DNA of 64,000 bases from Pseudomonas allokribbensis (lineage in GTDB: Bacteria > Pseudomonadota > Gammaproteobacteria > Pseudomonadales > Pseudomonadaceae). Numbering within the stretch: position 1 is the stretch's first letter; every line of letters starts with the position of its first letter. The notes under the pieces were generated by a model. It was given only the letters and a program-made list of their open reading frames with translations. It was not told where the DNA came from and made no database searches. Shown here in pieces: positions 22,484 to 31,792 of this stretch. The position numbers and the translations under genes are program-made. Location: the NCBI RefSeq assembly GCF_014863605.1, contig NZ_CP062252.1:1-64000 (forward strand), read 5' to 3'.

Positions 22484-23461
22484 TTATGGCAACAGAACAG
22501 TCGAACCCGTCGTGCGCCGCGCCGACAACTCGGTCTGCGCCTTCGCCGCATCCGCCAGTGCGTAACGCTGGCTGATATCCACTTTCAGCTTGCCGCTGGT
22601 GATCATCCCGAACAGCTCATCGGCCATCCGTTGCAGGTTCTCGGCGTTGTTGGCGTAGGTCGCCAGCGTTGGCCGGGTCACGTACAGCGAACCTTTCGCC
22701 GCCAGAATCCCCAGGTTTACGCCGTCCACCGCGCCGGATGCGTTGCCGAAGCTCACCACCAGGCCACGGGGCGCTGCGCTGTCCAGCGAGGCCGGCCAGG
22801 TGTCCTTGCCGACGCCGTCGTAGACCACCGGGACTTTTTTCCCGTCGGTCAATTCCAGCACCCGCTGGGCGACGTTTTCGTGGCTGTAATCGATGGTTGC
22901 CCAGGCGCCATGGGCCTTGGCCAGTTCGGCTTTCGCTGGCGAGCTGACGGTGCCGATCAGCTTCACACCCAGCGCTTTCGCCCATTGGCAGGCCAGCAAA
23001 CCGACGCCGCCGGCCGCTGCGTGGAACAGAATGGTTTCGCCGCCCTGCAGTTCATAAGTCTGACGCAGCAGGTACTGCACGGTCAGGCCTTTGAGCATCA
23101 CGCCGGCAGCGGTTTCGAAGCTGATGGCGTCCGGCAGGTGCACCAGATTTGCTTCGGGCAAGACATGCACGTCGCTGTAGGCGCCCAGCGGGCCGCTGCC
23201 ATAAGCCACACGGTCACCAACCTTGAACCGGGTGACGGCGCTGCCCACCGCCTCGACGATGCCGGCACCTTCCGAGCCTACGCCCGACGGCAATGCCGGT
23301 GGCGCGTACAGACCGCTGCGGTAGTAGGTGTCGATGAAATTCAGGCCGATGGCCTTGTTGCTCACACGAACCTGCTGCGGGCCGGGCTCGGCAGGTTGAT
23401 AGTCAACGTACTCGAGCACTTCAGGGCCGCCATGGGCGCGGAACTGGATTCGCTTGGCCAT
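22484..23461 (-). CDS. qor: NADPH:quinone oxidoreductase (QOR-type zinc-less MDR)
   Basis: A soluble NADPH-dependent quinone reductase of the medium-chain dehydrogenase family without catalytic zinc. The start is ATG at 23461 (MAKRIQFRAHGGPEVLEYVD), preceded by a strong AAGGAG, giving 325 residues. The Rossmann motif AAAGGVGLLACQWAKALG lies in the middle, and the substrate domain has YRSGLYAPPALPSGVGSEGAG. It is divergent from hemF, and both lie in the PA0023-PA0024 order. Confidence 0.94.
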   Translation of the reverse strand: MAKRIQFRAHGGPEVLEYVDYQPAEPGPQQVRVSNKAIGLNFIDTYYRSGLYAPPALPSGVGSEGAGIVEAVGSAVTRFKVGDRVAYGSGPLGAYSDVHVLPEANLVHLPDAISFETAAGVMLKGLTVQYLLRQTYELQGGETILFHAAAGGVGLLACQWAKALGVKLIGTVSSPAKAELAKAHGAWATIDYSHENVAQRVLELTDGKKVPVVYDGVGKDTWPASLDSAAPRGLVVSFGNASGAVDGVNLGILAAKGSLYVTRPTLATYANNAENLQRMADELFGMITSGKLKVDISQRYALADAAKAQTELSARRTTGSTVLLP

Positions 23462-23486
23462 CTGCCTACTCCTTGGGATGTTCTGA

Positions 23487-24524
<1,038 letters not shown>

Positions 24525-24533
24525 GGATTTCTG

Positions 24534-25355
24534 ATGGATCGTTACGTCGTTTTCGGTAACCCGATCGGCCACAGCAAGTCGCCGATGATTCACAAGCTGT
24601 TCGCCGAACAGACCGGGCAGAGCCTCGACTACAGCACCCTGCTGGCACCGCTGGACGATTTTTCCGGCTGCGCCACGGCGTTTTTCCAGGACGGTCGCGG
24701 CGCCAACGTGACCGTGCCGTTCAAGGAAGACGCCTATCGCCTGGCCAACAGCCTGACCGCTCGTGCCCAGCGCGCGGGTGCGGTGAACACCTTGAGCAAA
24801 CTCGCCGACGGCAGCCTGCTCGGCGATAACACCGACGGTGCCGGACTGGTGCGGGACCTGACGGTCAACGCCGGGTTCAGCCTCACCGGCAAACGCATTC
24901 TGCTGCTCGGTGCCGGTGGCGCGGTGCGCGGTGCGCTGGAGCCATTGCTGGCGGAGAAACCGGCCTCGGTGATCATCGCCAACCGCACGGTGGACAAGGC
25001 CGAGCTACTGGCCGAACTGTTCTGTGATCTGGGGCCGGTGTCGGCCAGCGGTTTCGACTGGCTGCGCGAGCCCGTGGACGTGATCATCAACGCCACCTCT
25101 GCCAGCCTCACCGGCGACGTGCCGCCGATTGCGCCAAGCCTGATCGAGCCGGGCAAGACCCTGTGCTACGACATGATGTACGGCAAGGAACCGACCGCGT
25201 TCTGCCGCTGGGCCAGCGAGCACGGCGCGGGCGTGGTGATGGACGGGTTGGGCATGCTGGCCGAGCAGGCGGCGGAGGCGTTCTTCCTGTGGCGCGGAGT
25301 GCGTCCGGACACTGCGCCGGTTCTGGCTGAATTGCGTCGGCAGTTGGCGCTGTAA
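24534..25355 (+). CDS. aroE: Shikimate dehydrogenase
   Basis: NADPH-dependent reduction of 3-dehydroshikimate in aromatic amino acid synthesis. The 273 residues begin [20 protein letters not shown] with the shikimate-binding S-K-S segment, then [12 protein letters not shown] with the catalytic Lys, the NADP-binding [14 protein letters not shown] and NRTVDKA, and [11 protein letters not shown] near the end. The SD is AGGA in TGAGGATTTCTG. It converges on the SulP gene with only 7 bp between stops. Confidence 0.97.
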   Translation: MDRYVVFGNPIGHSKSPMIHKLFAEQTGQSLDYSTLLAPLDDFSGCATAFFQDGRGANVTVPFKEDAYRLANSLTARAQRAGAVNTLSKLADGSLLGDNTDGAGLVRDLTVNAGFSLTGKRILLLGAGGAVRGALEPLLAEKPASVIIANRTVDKAELLAELFCDLGPVSASGFDWLREPVDVIINATSASLTGDVPPIAPSLIEPGKTLCYDMMYGKEPTAFCRWASEHGAGVVMDGLGMLAEQAAEAFFLWRGVRPDTAPVLAELRRQLAL

Positions 25356-25362
25356 GGCACCT

Positions 25363-26931
25363 TCAGTCCTCGAAGCGGATCGGGCATTTCTCCGGTCCTT
25401 CGAGTTTGCGCAATTCCTCCACCACCTGCGGTCGCGCCTGACGCAAGGTCAGGCTGCGATCCTGGCGCAGCAGGCGCCGGGCCTCCTGATGCAGCATTTC
25501 CACACCGGAATAGTCGATGAAGTTGATCTGCTGCGCCTCGATCACCACCCGCGCGCCGTGCATCCGTTGCAGGCGCACTTGCAGGTAGTGGCTGGCGCCG
25601 AAAAAGATCGAGCCGCCGACCCGTAGCACATCGTCTTCGCCATCGCGCCAATGCTGCACTCTCGGCTGCGAAGTGCGCTTGAGGTAGAAAAACAGCGAGG
25701 CCAGCACGCCGGCATAAATGGCTGTCTGCAATTCCAGCAGCAAGGTGGCGACGCAGGTCAGGCCCATCACCACGAACTCTGCCCGGCTGACCCGCAACAG
25801 CGCACGAATGCCGCGATGATCCACCAGTCCCCAGGCGATCAACAGAATGCTGCCGGCCATGGCCGGAATCGGAATGTGCGCGATCAGCCCGGCACCGAAA
25901 ATCGCGAACAACGCCACCCACAACGCCGAAAACACCCCGGCCAGCGGCGAACAGGCCCCGGCCTCATAGCTCAGCCCGGAACGGGTGAACGAGCCGGCGG
26001 ACAATGATCCCGAAAAGAACGCCCCGACAATGTTCGAAAGACCCTGAGCGCGGACTTCCTGATTGGCATCGAGCAACTGTTGCGAGCGTGCGGCAATCGA
26101 GCGGGCAATCGACAGGCTGGTGACCAACCCGAGCATACCCACCGCCACGGCGCTGGGCAGCAGGCGCAGGACCAGATCCATATCCAGCGGCAACCCGCTG
26201 AACGGCGGCAGACGCCCGACAAAAGCGCTGACCAACTGAACATGGCCGAACATCGCCGGCCACAGCCACACCACCAGGCTGCCGAGCACCAAGGTCATCA
26301 ACAGCGTCGGCCAACGCGGCAGCCATTGTTTGAGCAGCGCACCGATCACCACTGTGGCGACACCGAGGGCCAGTGACGGTTTATCCACAGCCCCGAGATG
26401 ACGCAGCAAATCCATCAGGCTGGCCAGCGCCGTCGCCTTGGCCGGCAGATCCAGCCCCAGCAGGTTCGGCAACTGGCCGATGGCAATCACCACCGCCGCC
26501 CCGAGGGTGAAACCCAGCACCACCGAGTGCGAGACGAAATTCACCAGCGCGCCGAAGCGCAACAGGCCGAGCAACCACTGGAAAATCCCCGCGAGGAAGG
26601 TCAGCAGCAGGATAAGGGTGATGTAGTCCTGCGATGCCGGCACGGCCAGTGGGCTGACACTGGCGAACAGCACAATCGAAATCGCCGCCGTCGGCCCGCA
26701 GATCAGATGCCACGACGAGCCCCACAGGCAGGCGATCAGTACCGGGATGATCGCGGCATAGAGGCCGTATTCGGGTGGGAGACCGGCGATCAGGGCGTAG
26801 GCAATCGACTGGGGCAACGCGAGAATCGCGCCGCTGAGGCCGACGACCAGATCCCGCCCGACGCTGGCGCGGGTCTGCCGGGGCAGCCAGGTCAGGAAGG
26901 GAAACAGTGAGCGGCGGCTGGGGAGGGCCAT
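25363..26931 (-). CDS. SulP-family anion transporter with STAS domain
   Basis: An inner-membrane transporter of sulfate, bicarbonate or related anions. The start is ATG at 26931, preceded by GAGAGGAT, giving 522 residues. About ten to twelve hydrophobic segments cover residues 30-410, opening with the SulP-type region LSGAILALPQSIAYALIAGL. A cytoplasmic STAS domain occupies about 425-510 (INFIDYSGVEMLHQEA). It lies beside choline sulfatase genes, which release sulfate, so sulfate movement is a reasonable guess (PA0029 position). A DnaA box at 26381 is inside the gene. Confidence 0.9.
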   Translation of the reverse strand: MALPSRRSLFPFLTWLPRQTRASVGRDLVVGLSGAILALPQSIAYALIAGLPPEYGLYAAIIPVLIACLWGSSWHLICGPTAAISIVLFASVSPLAVPASQDYITLILLLTFLAGIFQWLLGLLRFGALVNFVSHSVVLGFTLGAAVVIAIGQLPNLLGLDLPAKATALASLMDLLRHLGAVDKPSLALGVATVVIGALLKQWLPRWPTLLMTLVLGSLVVWLWPAMFGHVQLVSAFVGRLPPFSGLPLDMDLVLRLLPSAVAVGMLGLVTSLSIARSIAARSQQLLDANQEVRAQGLSNIVGAFFSGSLSAGSFTRSGLSYEAGACSPLAGVFSALWVALFAIFGAGLIAHIPIPAMAGSILLIAWGLVDHRGIRALLRVSRAEFVVMGLTCVATLLLELQTAIYAGVLASLFFYLKRTSQPRVQHWRDGEDDVLRVGGSIFFGASHYLQVRLQRMHGARVVIEAQQINFIDYSGVEMLHQEARRLLRQDRSLTLRQARPQVVEELRKLEGPEKCPIRFED

Positions 26932-26967
26932 GGATCCTCTCGGGTGAAATTTTGCGCATTGTACGCA

Positions 26968-27014
26968 GATCGTTCCCACGTCGAGACGTCGAACGCGCCT
27001 GGGTAGGAACGATC
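26968..27014. repeat. Inverted repeat, degenerate REP-type element
   Basis: GATCGTTCC and GGAACGATC are 9-bp arms about 29 bases apart in the 93-bp gap between choX and the SulP gene. GATCGTTCCCACG at the left edge is the recurrent start of an interspersed repeat common between genes of P. fluorescens-group genomes. It may also stall or terminate choX transcription. Confidence 0.5.
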
Positions 27015-27024
27015 CGTGTGAGGG

Positions 27025-27942
27025 CTAGAGTTTCGCTTTGACGGCCGGCAACGCGTCTTTTCCATCCACGGTCTTCACACCATCGAGCCACTTGTCCAAC
27101 ACCGCCGGATTCGCCTTGATCCACGCCTTCACCGCATCGGCATTGCTGACCTTCTTGTTCACCACCTCGGCCATGATGCTGTTCTCCATCTCCTGAGTGA
27201 ACGAAAGATTGGTCAGCAATTTACCCACATTCGGACAGGCCTCGGCGTAGCCCTTGCGGGTCAGGGTGTAGACGCTGCCGGTGTCGCCGAAGTATTTCTC
27301 GCCGCCCTTGAGGTAATGCATTTTCAGCTGCACGTTCATCGGGTGCGGGGTCCAGCCGAGGAAGGTGACGAATTTCTGCTTCTTCACCGCCCGCGAGACT
27401 TCAGCGAGCATGGCCTGCTCACTGGACTCGATCAGCTTCCACTGGCCGAGGTCGAAGTCGTTCTTCTTGATGATCTCTTGCAGCGAGATGTTCGCCGGCG
27501 CGCCAGAGCCGATGCCGTAGATCTTCTTCTCGAACTTGTCCGCGAATTTGTTCAGGTCGGAAAAGTTATGCACACCCGCATCCCACACGTAATCCGGCAC
27601 GGCCAGGGTGAATTCGGTGCCGTCGAGGTTCTTCGCCAGTTGCGTGACGTCGCCGGTGGCCACGAACTTGTCGTAGAAGCCCTGCTGCGCCGGCATCCAG
27701 TTGCCGAGGAACACGTCGACCTGACCGTCCTTCAAGCCGCCGAAGGTGATCGGCACCGCGAGCGTGTCGACCTTGGCCTTGTAGCCCATGCCATCCAGCA
27801 GAAACCCGGTGATGGCGTTGGTCGCGGCGATGTCGCTCCAGCCGGGGTCGGCCATTTTCACCGTGTCGCAGCTCTCGGCGAACGCGGATGCGCTGCCCAG
27901 TGCCAGCAGGCTGATCGTCACGATTGTGGATAACTTGACCAT
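27025..27942 (-). CDS. choX: Choline-type ABC substrate-binding protein (ChoX family), orphan
   Basis: A periplasmic binding protein for choline or a close relative. The start is ATG at 27942 after AAGGGGAAG, giving 305 residues with signal peptide MVKLSTIVTISLLALGSASA. The aromatic cage of the family is visible: Trp34 in ADPGWSD, Trp81 in FLGNW, Tyr117, and the Trp of FLGWTPHPMN. No permease or ATPase gene is adjacent. In pseudomonads, orphan binding proteins can use the shared Cbc transporter core. It directly follows betC (16 bp), so choline or choline-O-sulfate is the likely ligand. Confidence 0.87.
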   Translation of the reverse strand: MVKLSTIVTISLLALGSASAFAESCDTVKMADPGWSDIAATNAITGFLLDGMGYKAKVDTLAVPITFGGLKDGQVDVFLGNWMPAQQGFYDKFVATGDVTQLAKNLDGTEFTLAVPDYVWDAGVHNFSDLNKFADKFEKKIYGIGSGAPANISLQEIIKKNDFDLGQWKLIESSEQAMLAEVSRAVKKQKFVTFLGWTPHPMNVQLKMHYLKGGEKYFGDTGSVYTLTRKGYAEACPNVGKLLTNLSFTQEMENSIMAEVVNKKVSNADAVKAWIKANPAVLDKWLDGVKTVDGKDALPAVKAKL

Positions 27943-27958
27943 GGACTTCCCCTTAACG

Positions 27959-29473
27959 TTATTGGTTTTGGCAGGGTTGTGGATAACGGGCTTTGCGCTC
28001 CAGGTCATCGAGGTCGATGTGGTTGCGCATGTACTGCTGACTGGCATCCACCAGCGGCTGGTGGTCCCAGCTCTTCAGCTTGCCGAGGGTCAGCGCCTCG
28101 GCGACGAAGCGCCGGCGCCGCTGGCTTTCGAGCACCTTGCGGTGGATCGCCGGGATGTCCCACTTGGCCCGCGATTCGGCGAGAAAATCGTCGAAAAGCT
28201 GGCGATGTTGCGGTGATTGGCTGAGTTCTTCCTGCTCACGTGGATCGTTATCCACATCGAAGAGTAAGCAAGGGTCGGTTTCGCTGTAGATAAATTTGAA
28301 GGCGCCACGCCGGATCATCATCAGCGGGCTGACGGTGCCTTCGGCCATGTATTCGCCGAACACTTCGTCATGACCGCCCTGCCCTTGCAGGTGCGACACC
28401 AGCGAGCGGCCGTCCAGCGGCAGATTCGCTTCCAGGCTGCCACCCGCCAGTTCCACGAAGGTCGGCAACAGGTCGACGGTGGACACGGCGGCGCCTACAC
28501 GGCCTGCATTGAACTGACCGGGCGCACTTATCAACAGGGGCACCCGGGCAGCCATTTCGAACCAGTGCATTTTGTACCAGAGGCCTTTTTCCCCAAGCAT
28601 GTCACCGTGGTCGCCGGAGAACACGATGATGGTGTCGTCCGTCAGCCCGCATTCGTCGAGGGTTTGCAGGAGTTTGCCGACGTTGGCGTCGATATAGCTG
28701 CACGCACCGAAGTATGCCCGGCGCGCGTCGCGAATCTTATCCACAGGCAGCGGCTTGTTCCACAGGTCGTAGACCTTGAGCAAACGCTGGGAATGCGGAT
28801 CGAGTGAATGCTGATCCGGCGTTGTCGGAAGCGGGATATCCGCATCGTCGTACAAATCCCAGAACGCCTTGGGAATCGTGTACGGGTCGTGCGGGTGAGT
28901 CATCGACACGGTCAGGCAGAACGGCTGGTCGCCGTCCTCTCGAATGTGATCGAACAGGTACTGCTGAGCCTTGAACACCACCTCTTCGTCGAAATCGAGC
29001 TGGTTGGTCCGCACGCACGGCCCGGCCTGCAATACCGAAGACATGTTGTGATACCAGCTCGGCCGCACATCGGGCTCATCCCAGTTCACCGCCCAGCCGT
29101 AGTCGGCCGGATAGATGTCGCTGGTCAGGCGCTCTTCGTAGCCGTGCAGTTGATCCGGCCCACAGAAATGCATCTTGCCCGACAGCGCGGTGCGATAGCC
29201 GAGGTGGCGCAGGTAATGGGCGTAGGTTGGAATGTCGGCGGGGAAATCGGCGGCATTGTCGTAGGCGCCTATCTTGCTCGGCAACTGGCCACTGACCAGG
29301 GTGAAACGCGACGGCGCGCACAGCGGGCTGTTGCAATAAGCGGCGTCGAACACCACGCCTTGTTCGGCGAGGCGGCTGAGATTCGGCAGTTTGATCGGCG
29401 ACGGGCCGTAGAACGGCAACATTGGCGCGGCCATTTGATCGGCCATGATGAAGAGAATGTTCTTGCGCTTCAT
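27959..29473 (-). CDS. betC: Choline sulfatase
   Basis: It hydrolyses choline-O-sulfate to choline and sulfate, feeding glycine betaine synthesis and sulfur supply. The start is ATG at 29473 (MKRKNILFIMADQMAAPMLP), giving 504 residues, the usual BetC size. The sulfatase signature is CAPSRFTLVSGQLP, where the first Cys is converted to formylglycine; metal ligands are expected in IMADQ and in FSGDHGDMLGEKGLW. It is transcribed divergently from the LysR gene and upstream of choX. Confidence 0.95.
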   Translation of the reverse strand: MKRKNILFIMADQMAAPMLPFYGPSPIKLPNLSRLAEQGVVFDAAYCNSPLCAPSRFTLVSGQLPSKIGAYDNAADFPADIPTYAHYLRHLGYRTALSGKMHFCGPDQLHGYEERLTSDIYPADYGWAVNWDEPDVRPSWYHNMSSVLQAGPCVRTNQLDFDEEVVFKAQQYLFDHIREDGDQPFCLTVSMTHPHDPYTIPKAFWDLYDDADIPLPTTPDQHSLDPHSQRLLKVYDLWNKPLPVDKIRDARRAYFGACSYIDANVGKLLQTLDECGLTDDTIIVFSGDHGDMLGEKGLWYKMHWFEMAARVPLLISAPGQFNAGRVGAAVSTVDLLPTFVELAGGSLEANLPLDGRSLVSHLQGQGGHDEVFGEYMAEGTVSPLMMIRRGAFKFIYSETDPCLLFDVDNDPREQEELSQSPQHRQLFDDFLAESRAKWDIPAIHRKVLESQRRRRFVAEALTLGKLKSWDHQPLVDASQQYMRNHIDLDDLERKARYPQPCQNQ

Positions 29474-29587
29474 GTGATCGCGGCATTCCATAGTGAATAT
29501 TTATGCGACATTGCTGCGATCGAGCATGGATTCCCCGCAATATCCGGTAAAGCCCGCGCCGGACAATGACTAGGATAAGCACAGCTT

Positions 29588-30538
29588 ATGTATGACGCCC
29601 TCGGTGATTTGTCGCTCGACCTGCTGCGCGCCTTCGAGGCAGCAGCCCGTCATCGCAGTTTTACCGCGGCGGCGGTGGAGCTTGGGACCACCCAGCCGGC
29701 GATCAGTCAGCAGATCAAACGGCTGGAGGAACAGCTGGGGACGCGGCTGTTCGACCGGATCTACCGAGGCATTGAGTTGACCGAGGTCGGTTCAATTCTT
29801 TTCGAGCAAGTCACCCTCGGTTTGCAGAATATCGACGCAGGATTGAGCGCGATCAGCGCGCAACAGCAACATGAGGTGCTGCAGGTCGCCACCGACTTCG
29901 CCTTCGCTGCGTACTGGCTGATGCCGCGTCTGCATCGTTTTCACGAAGCCAATCCGCAGGTCGATGTCAGCCTGGTCACCAGCGAGCGCAATCACAATAT
30001 GCTGCGCCCGGATATCGACGTTGCCGTGCTGTTCGGCGACGGTCGCTTCAAACAGGGTGAAAGTCATTGGCTGTTCAGCGAAGAAGTGTTCCCGGTGTGC
30101 AGCCCGCAATTGCTCAAGGATCGCGCCCGGCCCTTGCCGGCCCAGGCTTTGCTGGAGTTTCCGCTGCTGCATCTGCGCGGCGAGAACAGCAGCAACTGGT
30201 TCGACTGGAGCGGCCTGTTCCGCGAACTCGGTATCAATACGCCGCCGGCCCCGGGGCAACTGCGTTTCGATAACTACACCTTGCTGATCCAGGCGGCGAT
30301 TGGCGGTCAGGGTGTGGCCATCGGCTGGCGGCACCTTGTGGATAACTTGCTGGCGCAGGGTCTGTTGTGCCGGCCGATTGCCGAGACCACCCTCTCCCGC
30401 CTCGGTTATTACGTGGTGCTGCCGCAGCGCAAACGCCGAGGGGCGTTGATTCAGCAGTTTGTCGATTGGTTGATGGCCGAGCAGGCCAGCAGCGCGCAGT
30501 CGCTGACGGGAATGGAGTTGCCTTCGATCGCCGTTTGA
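29588..30538 (+). CDS. LysR-type regulator of choline sulfate use
   Basis: A 316-residue LysR protein: N-terminal winged helix (about 8-66) with AFEAAARHRSFTAAAVELGTT and QPAISQQIKRLEEQLGTRLF, then a periplasmic-binding-like effector domain. It is divergent from betC with a 114-bp gap, the usual layout of a LysR regulator and its target. The likely ligand is choline-O-sulfate or choline (inference). A DnaA box at 30337 lies near the 3' end. Confidence 0.9.
   Translation: MYDALGDLSLDLLRAFEAAARHRSFTAAAVELGTTQPAISQQIKRLEEQLGTRLFDRIYRGIELTEVGSILFEQVTLGLQNIDAGLSAISAQQQHEVLQVATDFAFAAYWLMPRLHRFHEANPQVDVSLVTSERNHNMLRPDIDVAVLFGDGRFKQGESHWLFSEEVFPVCSPQLLKDRARPLPAQALLEFPLLHLRGENSSNWFDWSGLFRELGINTPPAPGQLRFDNYTLLIQAAIGGQGVAIGWRHLVDNLLAQGLLCRPIAETTLSRLGYYVVLPQRKRRGALIQQFVDWLMAEQASSAQSLTGMELPSIAV
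30337..30345 (-). promoter_or_regulatory. Perfect DnaA box in the LysR gene
   Basis: TGTGGATAA in codons for Leu-Val-Asp-Asn. It is the last perfect box found in the window; none appears in the following 33.6 kb. Confidence 0.55.
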
Positions 30539-30667
30539 TCAGGTGTCCGACGCCGCGACAAAACTCAGGTGCACGCCCAGCAGCCGTTCAGCCATCAACG
30601 CACTGCCCAGGCTACTCATGGCACCATAGAGCACCACTTTCACCACTGGGGTTTCGGCATTTTTCAT
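30539..30667 (-). pseudogene. Remnant of an NAD(P)-binding Rossmann protein
   Basis: A 42-codon frame with a good ribosome binding site (AAGGGA) starting at ATG 30667. Its first 27 residues (MKNAETPVVKVVLYGAMSSL and on) look like the first beta strand and glycine turn of an NmrA/epimerase-type Rossmann fold. The tail (LLGVHLSFVAASDT) then ends abruptly. The full family is about 200 residues, so this looks like an internal deletion or decay product. Expression as a micropeptide cannot be excluded. Confidence 0.4.
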
Positions 30668-30740
30668 GGCTGAGGTCCCTTTGTTTTCCCTTGTAGGGCG
30701 TGTGACATACGAGGGTTCGAACCGATTCAGAGGGTTTGCG

Positions 30741-31067
30741 ATGCAGACGATCAAGGGTTATCACGCCCACGTTTATTACGACGCCAGCACGATCGAACAG
30801 GCGCGGGCGCTGTGTGAGCAGGCGGCGGCGTTGTTTCCATTGAAGATGGGCCGAGTGCATGAACGCCCGGTCGGCCCGCACCCGGACTGGAGCTGCCAAC
30901 TGGCCTTCGGCCCGGAGCTGATCGGCGACGTGTTGCCGTGGCTGGCGCTCAACCGCAAGGGGCTGGTGGTGTTTCTGCACCCGGACACCGGCGATGACTT
31001 GCTCGATCACACCGAGCACGCGATCTGGATGGGCGCGATGCGGCCGCTGGATCTGTCTATTTTTTAA
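30741..31067 (+). CDS. DOPA 4,5-dioxygenase family protein
   Basis: A 108-residue compact protein with the family pattern HAHVYYDASTIEQA at the N-terminus, HERPVGPHPDWSCQLAF in the middle and HTEHAIWMG near the end. The His residues could bind metal. The start is ATG at 30741 after AGAGGG. The family is named for a fungal dioxygenase, but most bacterial members have no known substrate. It converges with the GFA-type gene with no gap. Confidence 0.82.
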   Translation: MQTIKGYHAHVYYDASTIEQARALCEQAAALFPLKMGRVHERPVGPHPDWSCQLAFGPELIGDVLPWLALNRKGLVVFLHPDTGDDLLDHTEHAIWMGAMRPLDLSIF

Positions 31068-31469
31068 TCAGATGGTTTCTTCAGGCTCGCCAGGTAAATG
31101 CTCGTCCAGATGCAGCCACGGCAACTGGTTGTCGGTCCAGATGTGCCGCTCGGCGGCGGCTTGTTCCGGGTGATCCAGCGTGGCGACCGTCAGATCGATG
31201 CTCTCGGGGCTGAGCAACGTCACCAGCGCCAGTTGCGCGCCGCAGTTCGGGCAGAAGAACCGTGCGCAACTCGTCGAGGAGTCGTAGCGCGAGGGTGTCC
31301 CGGCCAGCCACTGGAAGTTCGCCGCCGGCAGCGTGATCCAGGTGGTGACGATGCCACCGCTGACCCGCCGGCAAATCGAACAATGACAGTGGGCGATGTC
31401 CTGCAGCGTTCCGCTGAACTGATAGCGGATATGTCCGCAATGGCAGCCGCCGCTGTGCAATTCACTCAT
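31068..31469 (-). CDS. GFA/CENP-V family zinc protein
   Basis: A 133-residue protein of the glutathione-dependent formaldehyde-activating-like family. Zinc-binding Cys motifs are all present: CHCGHIRYQF near the N-terminus, CHCSICRR at about 28-35, and FCPNCGAQL at about 72-80. Few members have proven activity, so formaldehyde activation should not be assumed. It appears to be monocistronic. Confidence 0.85.
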   Translation of the reverse strand: MSELHSGGCHCGHIRYQFSGTLQDIAHCHCSICRRVSGGIVTTWITLPAANFQWLAGTPSRYDSSTSCARFFCPNCGAQLALVTLLSPESIDLTVATLDHPEQAAAERHIWTDNQLPWLHLDEHLPGEPEETI

Positions 31470-31650
31470 CGTCTCGCCCTCCCGTTCCCGTGTTCATTGA
31501 CTCTAGTCGTATCCGACGGCCGGTTGACCATTCGCCCAAAGCTTTCAGCGGCGAAAGGTAGCTGAAAGGTTCCCCGATTAGGATCGCCGCCACTACCGGC
31601 AACAGACCGGTTGGCCAACGTGTGTGATTGCTCGCACGTCAGGCCCAATT

Positions 31651-31661
31651 AACAACAACAA
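31651..31661 (+). promoter_or_regulatory. CA-rich motif resembling an Hfq/Crc site
   Basis: AACAACAACAA fits the AANAANAA pattern bound by Hfq with Crc in pseudomonad catabolite repression. Citrate uptake is a plausible target. It directly overlaps the ATG of a small upstream frame rather than that of the transporter, so repression could act through the leader. Confidence 0.35.
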
Positions 31662-31741
31662 TGGTGATTCTGATGTCCTCTGTTACCCGCCTCCTCGCTC
31701 CAACTCCGCCCGTACGTCTCGTGCTTCCCGTTCTGCGCTGA
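31661..31741 (+). CDS. Possible 26-residue leader peptide
   Basis: ATG at 31661 opens a 26-codon frame (MVILMSSVTRLLAPTPPVRL and on) ending at TGA 31739-31741, 51 bp before the citrate transporter. No strong ribosome binding site precedes it. It could be a regulatory uORF or chance; conservation would decide. Confidence 0.25.
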   Translation: MVILMSSVTRLLAPTPPVRLVLPVLR

Positions 31742-31792
31742 TCTCGCCCGATCCGCTCACTTACCTAGCCGCGCTACGCCTGGAGTATTCCC

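Larger units (their letters stand above)
26381..28745. other. DnaA-box cluster B
   Basis: Five perfect boxes lie in 2.4 kb: TTATCCACA at 26381-26389, 28248-28256 and 28737-28745, and TGTGGATAA at 27925-27933 and 27978-27986. TTATGCACA, which fits the broader consensus TTWTNCACA, is at 27576-27584. The 27925/27978 pair flanks the choX start and the betC stop and is on the same strand. The cluster runs through the SulP, choX and betC genes. The role is inference. Confidence 0.45.
31470..31792 (+). promoter_or_regulatory. Long leader region of the citrate transporter
   Basis: A 323-bp gap without a conventional gene. It holds the promoters of the divergent GFA and citrate transporter genes. From 31641 it has a CA-rich stretch followed by a short open frame and C/T-rich sequence ending at the GGAG ribosome binding site of the transporter. 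No intrinsic terminator was seen. Confidence 0.5.

Noticed and set aside
28235..28250. CTCACGTGGATC in betC as a parS site
   Set aside because: Only the CACGTG core matches; both flanks differ, and the sequence is not a dyad.
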